A program made the position numbers and the translations under genes. The notes beneath the pieces were generated by a model. That model was not told where the DNA came from and searched no databases. It worked only from the letters and a program-made list of their open reading frames with translations. From Terrisporobacter othiniensis (GTDB lineage Bacteria > Bacillota > Clostridia > Peptostreptococcales > Peptostreptococcaceae), in contig NZ_JWHR01000118.1 in NCBI RefSeq assembly GCF_000808015.1, positions 1-10,622 on the forward strand: a stretch of DNA of 10,622 nucleotides. Reading direction: 5' to 3'. The first letter of the stretch is position 1, and each line of letters starts with the position of its first letter. Positions 1-7,169 of the stretch are shown in pieces.

Positions 1-175
1 ATTATAAATAATAAACTTTTTAGATGGGTGCTAGTCTTTGATTAGTATCCATCTTATTTAAGTCAATAATTAATAAAATAAACATAATAATATACTTCTC
101 ATCTCAACTTAATATAATTGAAACTTTATTCTTACATTAATGTTAATATAGCTTCTCAAATATTATTGCATCCAG
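1..175. other. Non-coding AT-rich left flank
   Basis: Apart from the hairpin at 22-54, I find no reading frame with a credible start and no RNA gene. Short frames on both strands are broken by frequent stops. The downstream terminator expected for the minus-strand operon was not identified here or anywhere in 1-607: no strong GC stem followed by a T-run on that strand. Confidence 0.4.
22..54 (+). other. Hairpin-forming sequence, weak terminator candidate
   Basis: AGATGGGTGCTA (22-33) pairs with TAGTATCCATCT (43-54) across a nine-base loop, giving a 12-bp stem with two G-U wobbles when transcribed as the plus strand. In the minus strand the wobbles become A-C mismatches, so the fold is better in plus-strand RNA. 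The following bases (TATTTA) are not a proper U-tract, so a terminator role is doubtful. It may belong to something beyond the left edge. Confidence 0.25.
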
Positions 176-349
176 TTATACCAATATCTCTTTTGTTACC
201 TTTGCAAACTCAGTAAAACTATTCTAATGCTTTTTATCAACTTCTGGATCCATTTTATCTAGCATAGAAGACATTGTAATAACTTTATCTTTTGTAATAT
301 GTCTAAAATCTTCTATATTTAATTTTTTAGAACTTTTTCTTCTGTCCAT
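176..349 (-). pseudogene. Decayed phage-like small protein gene remnant
   Basis: From an ATG at 349 the minus strand reads MDRRKSSKKLNIEDF...MSSMLDKMDPEVDKKH, then a TAG at 224-226, then NSFTEFAKVTKEILV to a TAA at 176-178. The pattern of a basic start, SSMLDKMDPEV, and then FxEFAKxxKEIL resembles the beginning of a small helical protein common in Firmicute prophages (recalled, unnamed). The in-frame TAG falls where that family continues without a break, and the expected C-terminal part is not found in any frame of 1-175. It therefore looks like a truncated, stop-containing relic. No convincing ribosome binding site precedes the ATG. The phage link is tentative. Confidence 0.4.
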
Positions 350-417
350 AACTTTCTCATTTACCTATTTTATAATATATTATTATATCTCTCATTCAAG
401 CCACCATCTAAAATATC

Positions 418-639
418 CTAAAACCCATACAAACATCCACTTATATACTCAACTTTCAAGTTTGTAAATCTATTGCAGTACAATCCTCGAAATTCTCGTC
501 CGACAGTACCCTTACTTGTACAAATTGGTGAGTGACTTAGCATCACCTTTCCTAGAAAATTCTTTATACTCGCATCAAGAACTACATCTCTGTTTCTAGT
601 ACAATTATTAAATACCTGGTATAAATTCTTTAATTTCTT
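418..639 (-). pseudogene. Start-less open segment, possible decayed coding remnant, unrecognised
   Basis: A minus-strand frame stays open for 73 codons between a TAA at 640-642 and a TAG at 418-420. It includes RNRDVVLDASIKNFLGKV and ends ISGCLYGF. It has no plausible start codon and ribosome binding site at its head, and it overlaps the end of the frameshifted YjcQ-like gene. In the same frame beyond the stop, further codons read DILDGGLNERYNNIL before another stop, which looks more like decayed coding sequence than random AT-rich DNA. The region is also less AT-rich than its surroundings. I do not recognise a family. It may be a 5'-truncated gene fragment or simply a chance open frame. Confidence 0.3.
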
Positions 640-927
640 TTAAGCCTCTATACAGTTTAGACCATGTATTATTATCCTTTAGAAATTGCTTACCTTTAGT
701 AGTTATTTCTGCCGAAAATATAATACTTGGCAATCCATCAACTTTAGCATATTTTATTATTGCTAAATTATCTTCCTCCAAACTTAAAATTAGTCTACCA
801 TATAATTCTTTATTTAATTCATAATCTTCTTTTCGAGGAATAACAGTTTCTTCATCTTCAATTAATCTATCTTCGTTTAATTCTAATTCTTTTAAAAACT
901 ATATTTCAATTTATCTAATTTACTCAT
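608..927 (-). pseudogene. Frameshifted YjcQ-family small protein gene
   Basis: The reading starts at an ATG at 927 with MSKLDKLKYSF and stops at a TAA (892-894) inside the run of five A (plus strand, 894-898). Shifting one base at that run restores an open frame to a TAA at 608-610, giving a 106-residue product containing DKLKYSFLKELEL and ending ITTKGKQFLKDNNTWSKLY...GLKEIKEF. From memory, both ends match the YjcQ family (PF09639, small winged-helix-like proteins frequent in prophages and mobile elements). The length of 320 bases is one short of a multiple of three, consistent with loss of a single T (coding strand). The start is 35 bases after the helicase stop and has an excellent ribosome binding site, so it was probably the last cistron of the operon or an adjoining element gene. 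A sequencing error or ribosomal slippage could also explain it. Confidence 0.7.
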
Positions 928-933
928 ATTAAT

Positions 934-946
934 ATCACCTCCTTTC
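934..946 (-). promoter_or_regulatory. Near-perfect Shine-Dalgarno site for the frameshifted YjcQ-like gene
   Basis: Read on the minus strand this is GAAAGGAGGTGAT, 13 bases complementary to the 3' end of 16S rRNA, six bases before the ATG at 927. It is the strongest ribosome binding site in the window. It decides the start: an in-frame ATG further upstream overlaps the site itself and is unlikely to be used. Such a strong site in front of a broken gene suggests the break is recent or an artefact. Confidence 0.75.
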
Positions 947-962
947 ATTTATAAATCATTAT

Positions 963-3668
963 CTAACCCCATCCATTCATCAAGTACTTCCTCTTCTCCT
1001 CAACATCCAACACTCTATAACAACTCTCCCAGTCAACTTCCCCCACACAACTTTGATATCTCAAATCAAAAGGGTGCTTATCTGGTACAACATCAAGTTT
1101 TTCCTTAGCCTTTTCAATATCATTCAAAGCTATATCAATCCATACGTCCTCTAAAATATCTGGAATCTGCCCAAATAAACTATGTATACTTTCAAGTCTC
1201 TCAGAAAGCATATAATGCACTTTATCTTCAACAGAATCCTTGTATCTCATATTATAAATATAGACTTCATCATAAACTTGTCCTATTCTTTGAATACGAC
1301 CTTTTCTCTGCTCTAGTCTAGTTGGATTCCAAGGTAAATCCAGATTTATAAGAGAGCCTAAAGTCTGCAAGTTAAGACCTTCACTGGCTGCATCAGTACC
1401 TACTAACACTTTTATTTCCTTACTCTTAACCATTTTCTTTATGTTTTCTTTACTACATCTTTCATATATACCATTAGTAAATACTCCCGATTTATCTCCT
1501 CCTGCATATATTCCTATTTTAACTTTACCTAGATCCTTTGATAAGCTTTCTGCAACCCAGTATGCTGAATCATAATATTGAGAAAATATAATACAGCCCC
1601 TTTTTAACCATTTTTCTTCCACAAGAAGTTTATAAACAAGATTATATTTAGGATCATTTCCGATATTTTCATCAAGCATATATACTAAGTTATTTAAGCA
1701 GTTGATTTCTTCTGGACTTAAGTTTTTAAATTCACTTAAAACTTCGCTATGTGATTCTAATTCTTCATCTTCGCTATCATCGTCTAGTATTCCATTGACA
1801 TCAGCTAATAATTTTTTAGCAGTATTTTTCCCTGCAATCATCGTACTACCAAGTCTTTTTAATAGTAGAGTTTTAAAAAATCCCCCACCTTTTACTCTTT
1901 TTTGGAGAAGTTCACAAAATTGTTCTGCATAATTATAAGCTTCTTGTAGATAAACAGGTAATACTATAGCTTCTTTTTCATCTTCTCCAAATAGTTTTAC
2001 TCTTACAGGTTTAAGATAAGGTTCATTAGTTTCTGGATTTATTGTATTTTCTAAGTAATCTCTAGTTCTTCTTACAATATGTCTCAAATAAGGATTGTAA
2101 CTTTGTATATAGTCACCTTGAACAAGTCTTTCTAGTCTTCTTAAGTCTGGTCTTCTAAGTTTATCTCTATCATAATGCTTCATAATAAATTCATCATCTT
2201 TTAATTCAAGACGTCTTCTAATCATTTCAAAATTTCTATCTTCTGATGATGGTGGAAATGGATCTCTTACCCATTCAAAAATTTCACTATCCCTTGTTAG
2301 TGTTTCCTTACCCATAACTAGGTCTAATCCTTTATTAGGATAAGTTCTCCACTGACTTAGTACACTCCCTAATACACTATCATTTTTTTGAGCCAATATA
2401 CTCATGAGATCATAAGCTTCTATAGGATATAACTGTACTGGTGTAGCTGTTGCTAGTAACATACTTTTTGTATTCTTAGATATTTGAAGTAAAAATTTCA
2501 TAAGATTATTAGGATCAGGTTTTTGATCCATTTTATTTTGACCAAGATTTTTTCGTCTTGCTCTATGACATTCATCTACTATAATACATTCATATTCAAT
2601 TTCTAGTAGTTTTTCTGTAATTGGAGAGTTTGATGTGATTAATCCCTGTGATATGATACCAACTCTTCTTGGACATTTTTTTATACATGATATATTTGAT
2701 GATACATGCTTTATTCCATTTTCATCGATCCAGTCTTTGCCGTCCCATACTGCTGATGGCATATCTAATAGATTATTTATTTCTTCTTGCCATTGCCAAA
2801 TTAGTGTTTTTGGTGCTATTACTAATACTGGCTTATTTCCGTATAGTGCCATAAGTTGTGCTGACAAAGCTAGCTGTATAGTCTTACCAAGTCCAACCAT
2901 ATCAGCTAATATGTATCTTGCACCATAGCTCTTTCTATGTTCATTAAATGCTAAGTTAACAAAGTATTTCTGATGATTCCAAAGACCTAGTTCTTTTCTA
3001 TATACTGAAGATTCTACCACTACTTCAGCAGGATTATATTCTTTTTTCCAATCATCTATGTTTTCTATCTTTTCTCTAGAAGAAATCCTCTTTATATCTT
3101 CTATTACAAAGTCAGATAAAGGAACAGCATATTTGCTGTTCCATAAAGAGTTAAATTCTTCTTGTACCCACTTAATAGCTTCATCTGAGTCATCTTCCCA
3201 TATCATTTCATAATTTATTTTAAAGGCAGAGTATGATTCATTTATACTTCCCATAAAAGATGTCTTACTATTATCTTTAAAAGTTATAATTCCTGCTTTT
3301 CCATGAATCAGTCCAAAAGCATCATTTGGCATTACTCTAACTTCTAACTTTCCACTCTTAAGAAGGTCATATAACTTTACTAATCTTTTAGGAATATTTT
3401 TATACTCTTCCTCAGGATTATTAGAACACCAATCTTTTCTCATGGCATTTTGAGCTGATATTGCAGTTTTTACATCTTCTATATTTAAATCCGAATTACA
3501 AATAACTCTTATCTTGCCCTCTATATTTTCTAGATCTTCTCCACTTAACTCTAATATGGAAGATCTAAAATACCCAGCTATTCTATCATAAGACTTAGCT
3601 TCTTTTAATTTTTTATTTAAGAAACTTTCATCTAGTTTTTCTTTTCTAGAAGAATATCTATTAATCAT
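963..3668 (-). CDS. SNF2-family helicase with N-terminal phospholipase-D nuclease-like domain
   Basis: A 901-residue fusion of a PLD-type phosphodiesterase domain with a superfamily 2 SNF2-like ATPase. The PLD part (about residues 1-190) has HGK (H122, K124) followed by GSINES (140-145), one HxK...GSxN half-site; single-site PLD enzymes usually dimerise. The helicase part has Walker A DMVGLGKT (256-263), a DECH box (365-368), motif III TATP (407-410), motif V VLVGTDAASEGLNLQ (754-768) and motif VI QRKGRIQRIGQ (787-797), all intact. An acidic stretch (DDDSEDEELE, 629-638) lies between the two RecA lobes. AAGGGAG stands six bases before the ATG, 17 bases after the methylase stop, so it is co-transcribed. 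Expected role: ATP-driven translocation on DNA coupled to nucleolytic attack, the likely effector of the system (inference). No other nuclease domain is visible in the operon. Confidence 0.92.
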   Translation of the reverse strand: MINRYSSRKEKLDESFLNKKLKEAKSYDRIAGYFRSSILELSGEDLENIEGKIRVICNSDLNIEDVKTAISAQNAMRKDWCSNNPEEEYKNIPKRLVKLYDLLKSGKLEVRVMPNDAFGLIHGKAGIITFKDNSKTSFMGSINESYSAFKINYEMIWEDDSDEAIKWVQEEFNSLWNSKYAVPLSDFVIEDIKRISSREKIENIDDWKKEYNPAEVVVESSVYRKELGLWNHQKYFVNLAFNEHRKSYGARYILADMVGLGKTIQLALSAQLMALYGNKPVLVIAPKTLIWQWQEEINNLLDMPSAVWDGKDWIDENGIKHVSSNISCIKKCPRRVGIISQGLITSNSPITEKLLEIEYECIIVDECHRARRKNLGQNKMDQKPDPNNLMKFLLQISKNTKSMLLATATPVQLYPIEAYDLMSILAQKNDSVLGSVLSQWRTYPNKGLDLVMGKETLTRDSEIFEWVRDPFPPSSEDRNFEMIRRRLELKDDEFIMKHYDRDKLRRPDLRRLERLVQGDYIQSYNPYLRHIVRRTRDYLENTINPETNEPYLKPVRVKLFGEDEKEAIVLPVYLQEAYNYAEQFCELLQKRVKGGGFFKTLLLKRLGSTMIAGKNTAKKLLADVNGILDDDSEDEELESHSEVLSEFKNLSPEEINCLNNLVYMLDENIGNDPKYNLVYKLLVEEKWLKRGCIIFSQYYDSAYWVAESLSKDLGKVKIGIYAGGDKSGVFTNGIYERCSKENIKKMVKSKEIKVLVGTDAASEGLNLQTLGSLINLDLPWNPTRLEQRKGRIQRIGQVYDEVYIYNMRYKDSVEDKVHYMLSERLESIHSLFGQIPDILEDVWIDIALNDIEKAKEKLDVVPDKHPFDLRYQSCVGEVDWESCYRVLDVEEKRKYLMNGWG

Positions 3669-3685
3669 TTTTAACTCCCTTTATT

Positions 3686-6583
3686 CTAAACCCCATCATT
3701 TCTAACTAGCTCTACTAATATTTTTGCTGATTTAGCATCTTTTTCCCAATGTTTCATATTTTCAATATATTCTAATGTAGCTATGTAATCTAATATTTCA
3801 ATTATTTTACTTCTTTCATTCCAATAATCATCTACTTCATTTCTCAGCCATGCTTTTCCCTTAGTTGCATCTTCTTCCTTAGTTGATTTATATAAAGCTA
3901 CAAGCACATTTCTGAGTATGGAGTGACCAAACTTAGTATTATCATTTGTGTAATTCATGGCAAATTCGCTAGCAGTTTTTAATCTTGACTTATTAGCTTT
4001 AGTACTTGCCATCATATCTGAGTATTCATTTACTCCAAATCCTCTGCCTAACTCTTGATATGCACTTACTTTATATACATTGTTTTTCTCAGTGTCTAAT
4101 CCTTTAATATAAAATCTTTCCTCTGGTAATAGAGTTTTCCATGTATATGAGTCAAATCCGTTTGGTGTTAAGTAGTCAAATGCTATTTTTACTGCATCAT
4201 TAATAATGTTTACTATAGGTGATTCTCCATCAGATTTAGACAGTTCATATTGAACATCTATATCCTCTATATTTTTATATGATGTAAGAACTTTTAATGA
4301 TGCTGCATACGCTGCAAGCAAGTAATCTGCATCTGTAAAGTTAGGGTCTTCCTTATCATCCAACTCCTTCATTGTATCTATTTGTAATTTAACTTCATCT
4401 TCTATTTCAGGATATAATTCATCTAAATATGCCGTATAGTCAGAATTTTGTTTTCTAAGAACTAGTATAACAGTTCCTTTTACATAATTTCCTCCTTCTT
4501 TAAGCCCACCAGATTCTGTTTCCGTTGCAATATTCCATGCTGCTGTAACTTGAAGACCCGATGCCCATAATATTAATGCTAATTCTGCCCATACTTTTAC
4601 ATCTTGATGAGTAAACATTACAACTTGCATTCCATTATCCTCTGTATTCTTAGCTAGATTTGAATAAACTTCTATCATGCTTTGATTAAAACTCTGACCT
4701 TTTCCTTGTACAGCCAACACTCTTTTGCTATCAGGATACCAGTCTGTAAATACATCTTCAAAAACTTTTTTATCCCAAGCTAAAAAAAACTCTGATAGTT
4801 CATGATAATTAACTGCATCTGCATAAGGTGGGTCAGTTATCCATATATCATGCATAATATTTATATCTCTAGCATCAATAGGTTTAATATATCCTACCTT
4901 ATTTGTAAATTTATTATTATTAATATTATAAAACCAAGTACTTTTTAAACTAGATAATCCTCTTGCACCATAATTATATAATGTATTAATAGCTTGGTTA
5001 TAAAAAAGCTGGGTAGTATTTTCTACACCAGATCCATTTATCCATCTGCTTAATTTACAATTCCAATCAGCACATTTATTTAATCCTAATATACCTATAC
5101 AATATTCCTCTTTAGAGTTAGCAATTTCATGAATACTCTTATTAAATAGTGCATTAATTAAAAGTTGTCTTGGATTGAATAGATGGTTCCAATGAGTCCA
5201 ACCTTTTTCGTAAATAGGTTGATTTGTATTCCAACCTGGTTCAATTTTAGAAGATGGTATATAACCATTATTTTGCCATTCAATAATATTATTTTTTACT
5301 ATAGATTCTATCATTTCTTCTCTATCTAAGTCTTGTTTTGTTACCGAACTATAGTATTTTTTAGCTTCATGTTCATATCTTATGCAGTATAACCTTTCTC
5401 TAAAAATATCATTTTTATCATTTTTATAATCACTTTGTTTCCATTTTCTCAAAGAATTCGGAGTATTATATCGATAAGGCCTTTTGATTCCATCATTAAT
5501 ATCCTTTCTTATACTTGATATAGGTGTTTCTGATTTACAATTAGGACAAATTAATTTATTATCTGAAATAGTTGAATTTTTGATTGCTTGATTAAATTTT
5601 AAATCATCTACGTTTTCTAAAATATCAATATTAAAACTTTTTGTATGTATGTTTTTTTCTAGTGTTAATACTGTTTTACTACCTTTTCCTACAATAAAAG
5701 ATGGAAACATAGGTACTATATATTCACATTCAGGACATTTTGCCTCAATACAGTATAAATAAGATATTCCTCTATCACCATTTTCATTATTTTCAATTCC
5801 CAACTCTTCTATCTGCTTATCAACTTTGTTATATACTTTTTTTTGAAATTCTTTTAATCTTTCAACTTCATTATCTGATTTACTAAGTATATTTAAATCT
5901 GCCCATGTTAATAAACATGCAATAGGATTCAAGTCAGACGCATATACCTCACATCCCATTCTTGCAGCCTCAAAAGGTATACTTCCTCCACCAGCAAAGC
6001 AATCTCCAACTGTAGGAGTATGTCCAAATTTCTTTTTACCTAATTCAGCAATCAATGCTTGTAAACTATTTGCATTAGTTCCCAAGTAATTATTTATATC
6101 ATTCCATTCTTCTTTATTTATTACATTATCTAATTCTTCTGGTCTACAGCATAATGTTAATTTTTCATCATAAGATAATCTATTAAAACATATCTTCTGT
6201 AACTCTTGCTTATCTTTACTATTTATTCCTCTTATATATTTAGGAATACCTTTTTCATCTACTACAAAATATTTATTTTTTTCATTGTTATTTAATAATC
6301 TATATATATCTTTTGTTGATATAGATTTTATCTTTCTTTTATATAAACCTTCATCATCCATTGTTAATAATTTTAAATATATTTCTCTATCTTTTACTGG
6401 ATTATCCGTAGCTGGTAATAATAAACCTAATATAGTAGCTCTAACTAATATAAGAGGCTTTCTTCCCCACCATTTACCTAGGCCAGTTAAAGTCTGACCT
6501 AGGTTTGCCTTTCTTTCTTTATAACTCTCCTTTGATATTTTTGATACAGGAAACTGTACCTCTATAAATGATTTATCCCCCAT
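3686..6583 (-). CDS. DUF1156 DNA methyltransferase (predicted N6-adenine or N4-cytosine), anti-phage associated
   Basis: A 965-residue SAM-dependent DNA methyltransferase of the DUF1156 (COG1743) type. The N-terminal DUF1156 region spans about residues 10-62, with GLGKWWGRKPL at 34-44. The SAM-binding motif I is DCFAGGG (194-200), followed by ASDLNP (215-220). The catalytic motif IV is DPPY (584-587), so both halves of an amino-methyltransferase are intact. Between them lie about 380 residues holding two CxxC pairs (C283/C286 and C346/C349) that look like a zinc ribbon, probably part of target recognition. Motif I preceding DPPY with a long intervening block resembles the alpha order. Residues 62-575 are coded by markedly lower-GC DNA than the ends. 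AAGGGAGA precedes the ATG, 22 bases after the DUF3780 stop. Likely role (inference): self-DNA modification. Base and site cannot be read from sequence. Confidence 0.92.
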   Translation of the reverse strand: MGDKSFIEVQFPVSKISKESYKERKANLGQTLTGLGKWWGRKPLILVRATILGLLLPATDNPVKDREIYLKLLTMDDEGLYKRKIKSISTKDIYRLLNNNEKNKYFVVDEKGIPKYIRGINSKDKQELQKICFNRLSYDEKLTLCCRPEELDNVINKEEWNDINNYLGTNANSLQALIAELGKKKFGHTPTVGDCFAGGGSIPFEAARMGCEVYASDLNPIACLLTWADLNILSKSDNEVERLKEFQKKVYNKVDKQIEELGIENNENGDRGISYLYCIEAKCPECEYIVPMFPSFIVGKGSKTVLTLEKNIHTKSFNIDILENVDDLKFNQAIKNSTISDNKLICPNCKSETPISSIRKDINDGIKRPYRYNTPNSLRKWKQSDYKNDKNDIFRERLYCIRYEHEAKKYYSSVTKQDLDREEMIESIVKNNIIEWQNNGYIPSSKIEPGWNTNQPIYEKGWTHWNHLFNPRQLLINALFNKSIHEIANSKEEYCIGILGLNKCADWNCKLSRWINGSGVENTTQLFYNQAINTLYNYGARGLSSLKSTWFYNINNNKFTNKVGYIKPIDARDINIMHDIWITDPPYADAVNYHELSEFFLAWDKKVFEDVFTDWYPDSKRVLAVQGKGQSFNQSMIEVYSNLAKNTEDNGMQVVMFTHQDVKVWAELALILWASGLQVTAAWNIATETESGGLKEGGNYVKGTVILVLRKQNSDYTAYLDELYPEIEDEVKLQIDTMKELDDKEDPNFTDADYLLAAYAASLKVLTSYKNIEDIDVQYELSKSDGESPIVNIINDAVKIAFDYLTPNGFDSYTWKTLLPEERFYIKGLDTEKNNVYKVSAYQELGRGFGVNEYSDMMASTKANKSRLKTASEFAMNYTNDNTKFGHSILRNVLVALYKSTKEEDATKGKAWLRNEVDDYWNERSKIIEILDYIATLEYIENMKHWEKDAKSAKILVELVRNDGV

Positions 6584-6605
6584 TGTTATTCTCCCTTTTT
6601 AGTCT

Positions 6606-7169
6606 TTACATTCCAAACCAGTCAACTTGATTTTTTTGTATATCTTCTACTGGATTTTCTGATAAAGCGTATTTTATAGCTCTTCTCCAACCTATTCTAT
6701 CATAGGCTCCTCCTGTAGCTGCATTTGTCATAGTATATAGCCACCATCTTTCTGTTATATCAAGACCTAACCAATTTTTTATAGCAGTATCTATAACAGC
6801 AGTTTGGCAATCTTCTATAGCCCATACAAGTAAAAGAAGTTCTTTTCCTAATAACCTATCTACTGGATTATCTCCTGTTTTCCATTGAGCCTGTCTGTAT
6901 ACAGTTATATTATTTTCTTTTAATCTACTTTTGAACTCGTTTTCAAGTGCTTTACTTATCATATTCCATTTTTGTTTTGGAATATCTGCCTTTAATTTAT
7001 CTTTCATAAGATTGATAACTTGTTTATCATCTTCATCTTGCCATATAAAACGTTCATATATTTTTACATTTTGATCTTTAGCTGTACTTCTAGGTATTTT
7101 CACTAAAAAGTGATGCTGATTTTCCTCTGGTATAAATCCAAATCCTATAGCCTTTCTTGTTTGTGACAT
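6606..7169 (-). CDS. DUF3780 family protein, anti-phage associated
   Basis: A 187-residue soluble protein matching the DUF3780 family, known as a companion of DUF499 and DUF1156 proteins in predicted phage-defence operons. Recognisable segments are GFGFIPEENQHHFLVKIPRS (residues 9-28), GKELLLLVWAIEDC (near 108-121) and the Trp-rich ERWWLYTMTNAATGG followed by GWRRAIKYALSENPV (near 139-173). No catalytic motif, transmembrane helix or signal peptide is visible. Its ATG overlaps the last base of the ATPase stop codon (TAATG), with a GGGGAG ribosome binding site inside the ATPase coding end, so ribosomes probably reinitiate and the two proteins are made in linked amounts. This favours a physical complex with the DUF499 ATPase or the methyltransferase. 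The biochemical function of the family is not known to me; a structural or specificity subunit is only a guess. Confidence 0.9.
   Translation of the reverse strand: MSQTRKAIGFGFIPEENQHHFLVKIPRSTAKDQNVKIYERFIWQDEDDKQVINLMKDKLKADIPKQKWNMISKALENEFKSRLKENNITVYRQAQWKTGDNPVDRLLGKELLLLVWAIEDCQTAVIDTAIKNWLGLDITERWWLYTMTNAATGGAYDRIGWRRAIKYALSENPVEDIQKNQVDWFGM

Noticed and set aside
527..547. Hairpin GGTGA...TCACC as operon terminator
   Set aside because: Only a 5-bp stem with an 11-base loop and no T-run on either strand.
481..600. Possible tRNA or structured RNA in the less AT-rich patch
   Set aside because: No T-arm GGTTCRA box, acceptor pairing or cloverleaf spacing could be found.
892..900. Programmed -1 ribosomal frameshift in the YjcQ-like gene
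   Set aside because: The T5 run could allow slippage just before TAA, but there is no full X-XXY-YYZ heptamer and no evident downstream stimulatory stem; single-base loss is simpler.
1702..1932. Plus-strand open frame inside the helicase gene
   Set aside because: Lies opposite confidently coding sequence, is low-complexity (Ser-rich), has no ribosome binding site and resembles no protein.
2635..2928. Plus-strand open frames opposite the helicase Walker region (also 2669-2854)
   Set aside because: Antisense shadows of conserved SNF2 motifs; two mutually overlapping frames, no initiation signals.
6285..6497. Plus-strand open frame opposite the methylase N-terminus
   Set aside because: Antisense shadow in AT-rich DNA; composition follows the opposite strand's codons.
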